A stretch of DNA of 14,333 bases from JACDAN01 sp036380355 (GTDB lineage Bacteria > Actinomycetota > Thermoleophilia > Gaiellales > Gaiellaceae). Position numbers and translations under genes: made by a program. Positions 1 through 6,473 of this stretch are shown piece after piece (position 1 is the first letter of the stretch; each line of letters opens with the position of its first letter). Where the stretch lies: the NCBI GenBank assembly GCA_036380355.1, contig DASVEW010000034.1, forward strand, positions 1 to 14,333, given 5' to 3'. Below the pieces are notes generated by a model, which was not told where the DNA came from, searched no databases, and worked only from the letters and a program-made list of their open reading frames with translations.

Positions 1-959
1 AGTCACGGCTGATCCGCTACTCCCACGGGCGGGACGCCTGGTACGCGCGCTCCGCCTGGCGGGCACGGGAGCTGTGGCGCGAGCTCGAGGCCGAGACCGG
101 CCGCCACCTCTTCGTCCGCTGCGGCGTCGTCTGGTTCGGCCGGTCCGAGGACGCCTGGGAGGCCGAGAGCGAGCGCGTCCTCCGCGAGGAGGGAATCCCG
201 GTCGAACGGCTCGAGCCGGGAGACGGCGGCCGCCTCTTCCCGAGCTTCGACGCCGGAGATCTCGGCTTCCTCCTCTGGGAGCCCGAGGCGGGCGTGCTGC
301 GCGCCGGCGAGGCCACGCAGGCGACCGCGGAGGCCGCACAGGAGGCCGGCGTCCGGCTCGTGCGTGAGTCGGCGGCGCCGGGACGGGTGGAGGCCGACGC
401 CGTGATCTGGGCGTGCGGCAGCTGGCTTGCCGCATTGTTCCCCCGCCTCGTCCCGCTGCGGGTCACCCGCCAGGATCTCTTCTATCTGGACGGGGGCGCG
501 GGCTGGCAGGCGCCCGGCGTGCCGGCCTGGGTCGACTACGACCGCTCGATCTACGGCGTCGGCGACCTCGGGACCGGGTTCAAGATCGCGCCGGACCTCG
601 AGGGCCCGCCGTTCGACCCCGAGAGCGAGGAGCGGACGCCCGACCCGCGCAACGAGGAGGTGGCGCGCTCTTACGCGGCGGAGCGGTTCCCTGCGCTCGG
701 CGCCGCGACGGTGGTCTCGTCGAAGGTCTGTCCCTACGCGCTCACGCCCGACACCCACTTCCTGCTCGCCCCACACCCGGAGCTCGAGGGCAACTGGATC
801 TTCGGCGGCGGCTCCGGCCACGGTTTCAAGCACGGGCCCGCGCTCGCCGAGTATGCGGCCCGCGTGATCGCGGGCCAGGAAGAGCCGGACGAGCGGTTCG
901 GGCTCGGCCCGCGCGAAGACGGGCCGAGCCTGCGAACGGCCGGTTCTAGCGGACCGTGA
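1..959 (+). CDS. FAD-dependent oxidoreductase, monomeric sarcosine oxidase/MTOX family (5' truncated)
   Basis: The reading frame is open from base 3 to the TGA at 957-959. The start and the N-terminal FAD-binding Rossmann strand lie outside the window, so roughly 45-50 residues are missing by comparison with monomeric sarcosine oxidase. The visible protein begins with SRLIRYSHG, like the family's TRIIRHAYG segment. It contains a GFKIAPD segment matching the oxygen-activating Lys region (Lys codon at 582-584). It also has VCPYALTPDTHF, whose Cys (codon 729-731) matches the residue that binds FAD covalently through the 8-methyl group, and GSGHGFKHGP, the flavin-contacting C-terminal motif. The family oxidises secondary or N-methyl amines with oxygen, giving hydrogen peroxide. 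The substrate here is unknown: the active-site His that follows the Lys in sarcosine oxidase appears to be Asp. The 3' end overlaps the convergent cupredoxin gene by 14 bp. The family is secure, the substrate is not. Confidence 0.9.
   Translation, partial: SRLIRYSHGRDAWYARSAWRARELWRELEAETGRHLFVRCGVVWFGRSEDAWEAESERVLREEGIPVERLEPGDGGRLFPSFDAGDLGFLLWEPEAGVLRAGEATQATAEAAQEAGVRLVRESAAPGRVEADAVIWACGSWLAALFPRLVPLRVTRQDLFYLDGGAGWQAPGVPAWVDYDRSIYGVGDLGTGFKIAPDLEGPPFDPESEERTPDPRNEEVARSYAAERFPALGAATVVSSKVCPYALTPDTHFLLAPHPELEGNWIFGGGSGHGFKHGPALAEYAARVIAGQEEPDERFGLGPREDGPSLRTAGSSGP
901..930. terminator. GC-rich perfect hairpin between convergent genes
   Basis: GGCTCGGCCC at 901-910 and its exact reverse complement at 921-930 form a 10-bp stem with a 10-nt loop. 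It lies 15 nt past the stop of the minus-strand cupredoxin gene and inside the last codons of the plus-strand oxidoreductase. No T-tract follows on either strand, so it is terminator-like rather than a classic intrinsic terminator. It may stop or stabilise the cupredoxin transcript. Confidence 0.4.
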
Positions 960-1308
960 TGAAGCCGCGCATGCCCATGCGGCGGTGGGGCGTGCAGTAG
1001 TACTCGTAGCGGCCCCGCTTCAGTGTCACGGTGGCGGTCCGCCTCCCTGTGAAGCCGAGGCCGGTGATCCTCCGGTTCCTGATCCCCGGGCCCGTAAGCA
1101 CGAAATCGTGGGCGGCCGACCGGTCGGAGACGGTGATCGTGTACTTGCCGGGCTTGAGGCGGGTGACCTTCTTGCCGGCCTTCTTCACCGTGATCGTGAA
1201 GCCCGGCCCAGTGGTGCCCGCCAGCCTTGTGGCGGTCGTCCCGGCCGGAGCGGAAAGCGGCAGCGCGAGCGCAGCGACGACGGCAAACGTGATCAATGAT
1301 CGCTTCAA
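946..1308 (-). CDS. Small exported cupredoxin (plastocyanin-like blue-copper protein)
   Basis: This is a 120-residue protein using the TTG at 1308-1306. That start is chosen because AAGGAG lies 5 nt upstream (1319-1314). An in-frame GTG at 1332 would add 8 residues and has no such site. Residues 2-22 form a signal peptide (Lys-Arg, a hydrophobic core, then an Ala/Pro-rich end). The mature part is a short beta-rich domain. It carries the type 1 copper ligands in the usual order: His67 in the AHDF segment, then YYCTPHRRMGM with Cys105, His108 and Met113. The C-x2-H-x4-M spacing equals that of plastocyanin. The protein should carry one electron outside the membrane. Its redox partner is not evident from the neighbours. 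It is divergent from the pterin dehydratase gene, with a 35-bp spacer, and convergent with the flavin oxidase. The fold is certain from the ligands, the role unknown. Confidence 0.85.
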   Translation of the reverse strand: MKRSLITFAVVAALALPLSAPAGTTATRLAGTTGPGFTITVKKAGKKVTRLKPGKYTITVSDRSAAHDFVLTGPGIRNRRITGLGFTGRRTATVTLKRGRYEYYCTPHRRMGMRGFITVR

Positions 1309-1313
1309 GTTGG

Positions 1314-1319
1314 CTCCTT
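1314..1319 (-). promoter_or_regulatory. Ribosome binding site deciding a TTG start
   Basis: AAGGAG on the minus strand ends 5 nt before the TTG at 1308. It is one of only two strong Shine-Dalgarno sites in the window, and it argues for TTG over the upstream in-frame GTG as the cupredoxin start. Confidence 0.65.
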
Positions 1320-1343
1320 CGTTGAGAGACACTTGAGTTCTAC

Positions 1344-1589
1344 GTGTCCGACACGCCGTCTGGATGGGTCGAGGTGAACGGCGCCCTGGAGCGGGAGTTC
1401 GCGTTCGCCGACTTCGCCGAGGCGCTCGCCTTCGTGAACCGCGTGGGCGAGCTGGCCGAGGAGGCGAATCACCATCCGGACGTCGAGATCCGCTGGAACC
1501 GCGTCCGGCTCCGCTGGTGGACGCACGTGACCGGCACGATCACCGACCGCGACCGCGAGCTGGCCGAACGGACGAACGACCTCTGCTAA
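1344..1589 (+). CDS. Pterin-4a-carbinolamine dehydratase (PCD/DCoH family)
   Basis: This 81-residue protein starts at GTG 1344. The frame is closed by a stop at 1323-1325 and no ATG is available. The enzyme dehydrates 4a-hydroxytetrahydropterin, recycling the pterin cofactor of aromatic amino acid hydroxylases. Residues 39-61 hold the family signature EEANHHPDVEIRWNRV, and His61 falls in WWTHVTG. His43, His44 and His61 match the catalytic triad of human DCoH (His61, His62, His79), with identical 18-residue spacing. It is shorter than the usual 95-105 residues because the N-terminal helix is trimmed. No phenylalanine hydroxylase is seen nearby, so its partner is elsewhere or its role differs. 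The first codons form a perfect palindrome (1343-1355). The stop overlaps that of the following minus-strand gene by 4 bp. Confidence 0.88.
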   Translation: MSDTPSGWVEVNGALEREFAFADFAEALAFVNRVGELAEEANHHPDVEIRWNRVRLRWWTHVTGTITDRDRELAERTNDLC

Positions 1590-2287
1590 GCCGGTTCGGC
1601 CGGGGGCGCCGCGGGCTCGACCGCGGGCTCCTTCGCGCCCCGCAGGCGGAAGTAGAGGAGCGTCCAAACGAGGGCGATGAACGGCGTCGTAAGTGTCCCG
1701 CTGATCACGTTGGAGAGGAAGCCCTGGAGCCAGTCCGCTACGGGGAACAGGATGATGTTGAGCACGATGCCGACGCCGATCAGGATGAGGAAGGTCAGCA
1801 CGATCGTGCCGAAGACGTTCCACCCGAAGCCCCGGACGAGCTCGCGGCTCCGGCCGAACGCCTCCCCCGCGGACCGCTGCTCGAGCACGATCACGGGAAT
1901 GATCAGAACCCACCAAGTGAGGAGCACGAGGCCGGGAACGATCAGGAGGATCAGGCCCACGGCGATCCCGAGGCCGGCGAGAAACCCCGCGACGATGATC
2001 GAGCCAAGTCGCGGCCGGACGCGGGCGAACGTCTCGCCGAGCGTGAGGTCGGGTCTGCCGTCGCGGATGTCGTCCACCGCCTGCGTGAGCGCGCCCTGGA
2101 CCCAGAACGCCCCGACGATGGAGATGACGAAACCCAGGAGAATGCCCAGCCAGGTCAGCGCGGCGGCGAGGACGAGAGTTGCGAGCGCCAGCGCGAGGTA
2201 CACGACGAGCGCGATCGGGATCAGGTGGCGCCAGTGCGCCTTGTACATCCCCCACGCTTCGCTCAGGACGCCCTCGGTCGGATTCAC
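1586..2287 (-). CDS. Multi-pass membrane protein of unknown function
   Basis: The protein has 233 residues and a GTG start at 2287, 16 nt after the receiver-domain gene's stop, so it is probably the last gene of the same minus-strand run. About five to six hydrophobic segments are visible, near residues 22-45, 47-65, 95-118, 119-138, 153-182 and 203-217. They are separated by short amphipathic stretches such as DIRDGRPDLTLGETFARVRPRLG and EQRSAGEAFGRSRELVRG. Each resembles the coupling segment seen in the membrane domain of glycerophosphodiester phosphodiesterase-like or YciC-like families. No catalytic motif is present. The C-terminus is a cytoplasmic-looking Ala/Pro/Glu-rich tail. The resemblance is from pattern only, so I assign no function. 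Confidence 0.75.
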   Translation of the reverse strand: MNPTEGVLSEAWGMYKAHWRHLIPIALVVYLALALATLVLAAALTWLGILLGFVISIVGAFWVQGALTQAVDDIRDGRPDLTLGETFARVRPRLGSIIVAGFLAGLGIAVGLILLIVPGLVLLTWWVLIIPVIVLEQRSAGEAFGRSRELVRGFGWNVFGTIVLTFLILIGVGIVLNIILFPVADWLQGFLSNVISGTLTTPFIALVWTLLYFRLRGAKEPAVEPAAPPAEPA

Positions 2288-2303
2288 GGCGCGACCCTAA
2301 CGG

Positions 2304-2651
2304 TCAGCGGCGCGCCGCGTCGCGGATTGCGGCCACGATCTCGTCGAGCTCGTCGTCCTTCGTGAGGCAGGCAACGGCGCCGGCGTCACGAAGTGCCTGC
2401 ATCTGGCGCACATTGGCGGACGCGGTCAGGCCGACGACGGCGACGTCCGGGCATTCGTTCCGCAGGACGGCCGTCGCCTGGACGCCGTCCAGGCCGGGCA
2501 GCCGGTAGTCCATGACCACGACGTCGGGATCGTGCTCTCGACAGAGCCGGACGACGTCGTTGCCGTTCTCGACGGCCGCAACGACCTCGACGTCGGGCCG
2601 CATGCCGAGCAGCATCTCGAGCGCTTCGCGGAAGACGCGGTTGTCCTCCAC
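2304..2651 (-). CDS. Stand-alone response-regulator receiver domain (CheY-like)
   Basis: This is a single REC domain of about 115 residues with no output domain. The acidic pair ED, the phospho-acceptor Asp48 in VVVMDYRLPG, Thr76 in GLTASA and Lys98 in CLTKDDE are all present, so it should accept a phosphate from a histidine kinase. No kinase is seen in the window. The start is a problem. The natural first strand, RVALVEDN, begins upstream at 2663, but only GTC and GTA codons precede it, and these overlap the rpmB stop. The first legal start is the GTG at 2651, which would cut strand beta-1 short and is reported here. The frame stays open into rpmB. Translation probably depends on coupling to rpmB. 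The domain call is firm, the start uncertain. Confidence 0.82.
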   Translation of the reverse strand: MEDNRVFREALEMLLGMRPDVEVVAAVENGNDVVRLCREHDPDVVVMDYRLPGLDGVQATAVLRNECPDVAVVGLTASANVRQMQALRDAGAVACLTKDDELDEIVAAIRDAARR

Positions 2652-2665
2652 GAGCGCGACGCGGA

Positions 2666-2857
2666 CTACAGCGCCTTCTGGACCTTCCCGGCTTTCAGAC
2701 AGCGCGTGCAGACGTAGGCGCGGGCGGGCTTGCCCTTGAGCAGGATCCGGACACGCTGCAGGTTCGGCTCGAAGCGCCGCTTCGTGGCGACCATCGAATG
2801 GCTCCGGTTGTGGCCGAAGCCGGGCTTCTTCCCGCAAATGGCGCAGACCCTGGACAT
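2666..2857 (-). CDS. rpmB: 50S ribosomal protein L28
   Basis: The protein has 63 residues, starts at ATG 2857 and has the family's usual length. It begins MSRVCAICGKKPGFGHNRSH and ends near VCTRCLKAGKVQKAL. Cys5, Cys8, Cys50 and Cys53 form the zinc-binding C+ type of L28. The MVATKRRFEPNLQRVRI core is diagnostic. It acts in the large ribosomal subunit. It is the only ribosomal protein gene in the window, and no rpmG is adjacent. It follows ribH after 51 nt containing a hairpin, and its TAG overlaps the open frame of the receiver gene downstream. No clear Shine-Dalgarno sequence precedes the ATG. Confidence 0.96.
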   Translation of the reverse strand: MSRVCAICGKKPGFGHNRSHSMVATKRRFEPNLQRVRILLKGKPARAYVCTRCLKAGKVQKAL

Positions 2858-2871
2858 CGGCGGCGCATGCT

Positions 2872-2902
2872 AGCGAAAGGCCGCTTCGCGGCGTCCCTCG
2901 CT
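2872..2902 (-). terminator. Hairpin between ribH and rpmB
   Basis: The ribH-rpmB spacer holds an inner stem of GCCGC and GCGGC with a 3-nt loop (2880-2892), enclosed by an outer pair of AGCGA and TCGCT (2872-2876 with 2898-2902). On the minus strand the inner stem is followed by CTTT only. It may be a weak terminator that separates the rib genes from rpmB, or a leader structure for rpmB. It is the only gap in this part of the run large enough for such an element. Confidence 0.35.
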
Positions 2903-2908
2903 GCGCGG

Positions 2909-3511
2909 CTACTTCGCCGCTGCCCGGAGTTGCTGGAAGACGTCGGCCATCTCGAGGGCGCCCCGGACGACTTCGGCGGCTCGCTCGATGCGGGCCTCCG
3001 CCTGCTCGATCGTGTCCGTCGTCAGCACGCCGAACGCGACCGGGACGCCCGTCTCGATCGCCGCCAGCTGCAGGCCGCTCGCCGCCTCGCCGGCGACGAA
3101 GTCGAAATGCGGCGTCTCGCCGCGGATGACGCAGCCGAGCGCGACGACGCAGGCGTACTTGCGCGTCTTCGCGAGCGCCATCGCGGCCAGCGGAAGCTCG
3201 AAGGCTCCCGGCACCGGCACGATCGTCACCGACTCGCGCGGGACGTTCGCGGCCTCGAGCTCCTCCAGCGCGCGCTCGAGCAGCCGGCTCGTGATCTCGC
3301 CGTTGAACTTCGCGACGACGACGCCGACCGACTGCCCGTCGCCTCCGGACGATCCCGTCACGACGCGGTAGCCCAGGGGGACCTCGAACCGCCCCGGCGC
3401 GTGCTCGGCGACCGGCTCCGACGCCTCCTCGGCCGTGCGCAGCTGCGGGATCCCCGGCTCGTCCGCGTCCGGGCGGACGTTCTCCTCCCGCTCCTCGAGG
3501 CGATCCGTCAC
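2909..3511 (-). CDS. ribH: 6,7-dimethyl-8-ribityllumazine synthase, with N-terminal extension
   Basis: It condenses 5-amino-6-ribitylaminouracil with 3,4-dihydroxy-2-butanone 4-phosphate, the penultimate riboflavin step. The GTG at 3511 overlaps the ribBA stop as GTGA, giving 200 residues. The catalytic domain starts near residue 61 (VGVVVAKFNGEIT). It contains PGAFELP (101-107), GCVIRGETPHFDFV with the catalytic His135, and a C-terminal ALEM helix. The first 60 residues are extra and rich in Glu, Pro and Arg. An in-frame GTG at 3361 (residue 51) would give a normal 150-residue enzyme but has no Shine-Dalgarno site. The usual phosphate-loop segment after IEQA (AGTKAGNKG in other bacteria) is about five residues shorter here, though the preceding Arg is kept. 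The function is firm, the start less so. Confidence 0.93.
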   Translation of the reverse strand: MTDRLEEREENVRPDADEPGIPQLRTAEEASEPVAEHAPGRFEVPLGYRVVTGSSGGDGQSVGVVVAKFNGEITSRLLERALEELEAANVPRESVTIVPVPGAFELPLAAMALAKTRKYACVVALGCVIRGETPHFDFVAGEAASGLQLAAIETGVPVAFGVLTTDTIEQAEARIERAAEVVRGALEMADVFQQLRAAAK

Positions 3512-4752
3512 GCGTCGAACCGCAGATCCTGGTGGTGGAGCTTGTGGCCGAGCCTGTCGCGCTTCGTCTCGAGGTAGCGCCGGTTCTCGACGGTCGGCGA
3601 GGTCTCGATCGGCACCTGCTCGACGACGCGCAGGCCAAAGCCCTCCAGGCCGGTGATCTTCTTCGGGTTGTTCGTGAGAATCCTGATCGTGGTCAGCCCG
3701 AGGTCGGCGAGGATCTGGTTCCCGATCCCCCACTCCCTGGCGTCCGCCGGGAACCCCAGCTCCAGGTTCGCGTCGACGGTGTCGAGACCTTCCTCCTGCA
3801 GCTCGTACGCCTTCAGCTTGCTGAGCAGGCCGATGCCGCGGCCCTCCTGCGCCATGTAGAGAAGCACGCCGCGCTCCTCGGAGCCGATCCGTTCCAGCGC
3901 CTGCTCGAGCTGCTCGCCGCAGTCGCAGCGCAGGGAGTGGAAGACATCGCCGGTCAGGCACTCGGAGTGGACGCGGACGAGCACGTCCTCCGCACCCGCG
4001 ACCTCGCCCTTGACGAGCGCGACATGGGTCTTGCCGGTCAGCTTCTCCCGGAACGCGACTGCGGTGAAGTCGCCGTGCGCGGTCGGAAGCCGCACCGAGA
4101 CCGTCCGCTCGACGAGCTTCTCCGTGCGGCGTCTGTACTCGATCAGGTCGGCGACGGTGATCAGCCGGATGTCGTGGCGCTCGCAGAACTCCATCAGGTC
4201 GGGCACGCGCGCCATCGTTCCGTCCTCGTTCATCACCTCGCAGACCACGCCCGCGGGGATCAGGCCGGCCAGCCGCGCGAGGTCGACCGACGCTTCGGTC
4301 TGGCCTGTCCGCTCGAGGACGCCGCCGGGGCGCGCGCGGAGCGGGAAGACGTGGCCCGGCTGGACGAGGTCGATCGCACCCTTGTTTGGATCGATCGCCG
4401 TCTGGATGGTGCGCGAGCGGTCAGCCGCGGAGATCCCGGTCGTGACGCCCTCGCGGGCCTCGATCGAGACGGTGAAGGCGGTCTGCAGCGGCGCCTCGTT
4501 GTTCTCCGCCATCGGCTTGAGCGCCAGCTCGTCGCAGCGCTCGGGCGTCAGGCAGAGGCAGATGAGGCCACGCGCGTGCGTCGCCATGAAGTTGATCGCC
4601 TCGGGCGTTGCGAACTGGGCGGCGATCGTCAGGTCGCCCTCGTTCTCGCGGTCGGCGGCGTCGACGACAACCACGAACTTGCCCGCGCGGATGTCCTCGA
4701 TCGCCTCTTCGATGGCTGAAATCGATCGTTCCGTGGTTGCCATTCCCGCCAT
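3508..4752 (-). CDS. ribBA: Bifunctional 3,4-dihydroxy-2-butanone 4-phosphate synthase / GTP cyclohydrolase II
   Basis: The protein has 414 residues from ATG 4752, which has GGGA 4 nt upstream. ATG 4743 and GTG 4776 are also in frame. The RibB domain (about 8-206) shows DRENEGD (34-40), THARGLICLCL and PGHVFPLRA. The RibA domain (about 212-414) shows SECLTGDVFHSLRCDC with zinc ligands Cys265, Cys276 and Cys278, then QEGRGIGL and TNNPKK (360-365). Together they make both precursors of riboflavin: the four-carbon unit from ribulose 5-phosphate and the pyrimidine from GTP. In the RibB motif normally read as R-x-G-H-T-E-A the His is Gln151 (codon 4302-4300). This position is a metal ligand in characterised enzymes. 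The gene begins 10 nt after the ribE stop and ends in a GTGA overlap with ribH. Confidence 0.95.
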   Translation of the reverse strand: MAGMATTERSISAIEEAIEDIRAGKFVVVVDAADRENEGDLTIAAQFATPEAINFMATHARGLICLCLTPERCDELALKPMAENNEAPLQTAFTVSIEAREGVTTGISAADRSRTIQTAIDPNKGAIDLVQPGHVFPLRARPGGVLERTGQTEASVDLARLAGLIPAGVVCEVMNEDGTMARVPDLMEFCERHDIRLITVADLIEYRRRTEKLVERTVSVRLPTAHGDFTAVAFREKLTGKTHVALVKGEVAGAEDVLVRVHSECLTGDVFHSLRCDCGEQLEQALERIGSEERGVLLYMAQEGRGIGLLSKLKAYELQEEGLDTVDANLELGFPADAREWGIGNQILADLGLTTIRILTNNPKKITGLEGFGLRVVEQVPIETSPTVENRRYLETKRDRLGHKLHHQDLRFDA

Positions 4753-4762
4753 CGTATCCCGG

Positions 4763-5311
4763 CTAGCGGGCTCCACCGGTCAGCTTTTCGACGTACTTGG
4801 CGAGGATGTCGACCTCGAGATTGACCGGATCGCCCGGCCGGAGCGAGCCCAGCGTCGTCAGCTCGAGCGTGTGCGCGACGAGCGCGACCGTGAAGGTCTC
4901 GCCGTCGATCGCCGCGACGGTCAGAGAGACGCCGTCGACCGCGATCGAGCCCTTCTCGACGCAGTAGCGGAGGATCTCGGGCGGCGCCTCGACCGTCAGC
5001 CGCTCGCCTTCGAACGCGCGAACGCGTCCCACGCCGTCCACGTGGCCTTGGACGTAGTGGCCGCCGAGCGGCTCTCCGGCGGCGAGCGCCGGCTCCAGGT
5101 TGACGGCGTCGCCGAAGCGCTTCGCGCGCGCGAGCGTCTCCTCCATGACGTCGAAGGAAAGGTGGCCGTTCCGGGCCTCGACCACGGTCAGGCAGACGCC
5201 GTCGACGTTGATCGAGTCGCCGATCTGCGGCGAGAGGGCCGACTCGACGATCAGGCGCCGGTCGCCGAACGAGATGGTCCGCGCCCGCTCCCGAACGATC
5301 CCCGTGAACAC
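4763..5311 (-). CDS. ribE: Riboflavin synthase, alpha subunit
   Basis: The protein has 182 residues and a GTG start at 5311, giving the invariant MFTGIV N-terminus. The enzyme dismutates two molecules of 6,7-dimethyl-8-ribityllumazine into riboflavin and the RibH substrate. The two tandem lumazine-binding barrels are clear. The first contains GDSINVDGVCLTV (31-43) and the second KGSIAVDGVSLTV (120-132). They are joined by GGHYVQGHVDG (83-93). The length is slightly below the usual 195-215 residues. It lies between a 74-residue ORF (9-nt gap) and ribBA. In the literature this gene is called ribE or ribC depending on the organism. Confidence 0.95.
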   Translation of the reverse strand: MFTGIVRERARTISFGDRRLIVESALSPQIGDSINVDGVCLTVVEARNGHLSFDVMEETLARAKRFGDAVNLEPALAAGEPLGGHYVQGHVDGVGRVRAFEGERLTVEAPPEILRYCVEKGSIAVDGVSLTVAAIDGETFTVALVAHTLELTTLGSLRPGDPVNLEVDILAKYVEKLTGGAR

Positions 5312-5320
5312 GAGGCCAGG

Positions 5321-5545
5321 TTACTGCCCGAGCGCAATCGCCTCGATCGTCTCACGGACGAGCGGCTGGAGCTCGGGGCGCGAGACGTCCGGGCGGGCGA
5401 GTTCGTCGCGGAGCTCCTCGATCAGCTCCTGCGACGCCGGGCCCAGCCGGCCTGGATCCGCGAGCGCTTCCTGGACCTGGCCGACGTCGACGTGGCCCGC
5501 GAGCCAGCGGGACAGCGTCTGGACGAGGTCAGGGCTCGTTGACAT
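5321..5545 (-). CDS. Small protein of unknown function within the riboflavin operon
   Basis: This is a 74-residue acidic, mostly helical-looking protein from ATG 5545 to TAA 5321, between ribD and ribE. Its start overlaps the ribD 3' end by 17 nt and its stop is 9 nt before ribE, the spacing of a real operon member. Codons end almost always in G or C, like the neighbours, which supports coding. It has no Cys, no signal peptide and no membrane segment. The sequence begins MSTSPDLVQTLSRWLAGHVD, continues with VGQVQEALADPGRLGPASQE and LIEELRDELARPDVSRPEL, and ends in an EAIALGQ tail. I do not recognise the family. Its position suggests a link to RibD or RibE, but this is inference only. Confidence 0.68.
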   Translation of the reverse strand: MSTSPDLVQTLSRWLAGHVDVGQVQEALADPGRLGPASQELIEELRDELARPDVSRPELQPLVRETIEAIALGQ

Positions 5546-6473
5546 AGGCGGTCAGGAGCACATCTTCCCCCACCGGGCGCGACGTGAACCGGCTGAGGCG
5601 GAAGGGTGGCACTTCGCCTTCGAAGAGGCCTGGCCCCGTGCCCGCGAGCTTCGGGGCGACGAAGACGAGCAGCTTGTCGAGCAGGCCCTCGCGGAGGAAG
5701 GCGCCGGCGACGCGCGGGCCGCCCTCGAGGAGCAGCGACTGGACGCCCTCCCTCGCGAGCGCGGCGAGCTCGTCGGCGAGCGGGCCGCTCCGGAGCTCCA
5801 GCTCCGAGCCTTCGGGAAGCGGGCCGCGGCCGAACGCGAGCCGGCGCGGCTGCCGGACGGCGTCCACGTCCCGCGAGTCGAGCCGCGGAGCATCGGCATG
5901 CACGGTTCCCATCCCGACGCCGACGGCGTCCGCCGACGCCCGCAGCTCGTGGACGAGCCGGCGGCTCTGCTCGCCCGAGATCCAGCGCTCGCCGGGGATC
6001 GTGAGCCGGCCGTCGAGCGTCATCGCGGCCTTGTAGGTCACGAAGGGCCTGTTCTTCGAGACCCATGTGCGCCAGGCCTCGTTCAGCGCGCGGGCCTCGA
6101 AGACGTCGGCGTGCTCGACCGCGACGCCGGCTTCGCGGAGCCGCTCCAGCCCGCCGCCCGCCTTCGGGTTCGGGTCGAGCGAGCCGGCGACGACGCGGGA
6201 GACGCCCGCGGCGATCACGGCCTCGGTGCACGGCGGCGTGCTCCCGTGGTGCGAGCACGGCTCCATCGTCAGGTAGAGCGTCGCGCCGCGAGCCTGCTCG
6301 CCTGCGGCCTCGAGCGCGAGCACCTCGGCGTGCGGCTCGCCCCTCCGCTCGTGCCAGCCCTCGCCGACGACGTCGCCGTCCCGGACGACCACCGCTCCCA
6401 CCACCGGGTTCGGTTGGGTCGTCCCCCGGCCTCGCTCGGCGAGCTCGAGCGCCCGCGCCAGGTGCTCGTTCAT
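5529..6473 (-). CDS. ribD: Bifunctional diaminohydroxyphosphoribosylaminopyrimidine deaminase / 5-amino-6-(5-phosphoribosylamino)uracil reductase
   Basis: The protein has 314 residues, a little shorter than the usual 350-370. ATG 6473 overlaps the rpe stop as ATGA. It performs the second and third steps after GTP ring opening. The N-terminal cytidine-deaminase-like zinc domain (1-140) contains PNPVVGAVVV, His48-Ala-Glu50, and EPCSHHGSTPPC with zinc ligands Cys73 and Cys82. The motif is usually GRTPPC, so Arg is Ser here. The C-terminal NADPH-dependent reductase domain starts at RPFVTYKAAMTLDGRL (about 146). It includes WISGEQSRRLVHELRASADAVGVGMGT and LLLEGGPRVAGAFL. The compact size comes mainly from a short reductase domain. 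The next gene, a small ORF, overlaps its 3' end. Confidence 0.95.
   Translation of the reverse strand: MNEHLARALELAERGRGTTQPNPVVGAVVVRDGDVVGEGWHERRGEPHAEVLALEAAGEQARGATLYLTMEPCSHHGSTPPCTEAVIAAGVSRVVAGSLDPNPKAGGGLERLREAGVAVEHADVFEARALNEAWRTWVSKNRPFVTYKAAMTLDGRLTIPGERWISGEQSRRLVHELRASADAVGVGMGTVHADAPRLDSRDVDAVRQPRRLAFGRGPLPEGSELELRSGPLADELAALAREGVQSLLLEGGPRVAGAFLREGLLDKLLVFVAPKLAGTGPGLFEGEVPPFRLSRFTSRPVGEDVLLTAYVNEP

Noticed and set aside
2660..2675. A programmed -1 frameshift fusing L28 to the receiver domain
   Set aside because: The frames have the right offset, but there is no slippery heptamer (the region reads GGCGCTGTAG) and no clear stimulatory hairpin just downstream. Reinitiation or a rare start is simpler.
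3532..4719. Long open frame on the plus strand opposite ribBA
   Set aside because: It is a mirror of a GC-rich gene. The product is low in complexity, rich in Arg, Asp and Leu, and has no recognisable domain. The minus strand holds an unmistakable enzyme.
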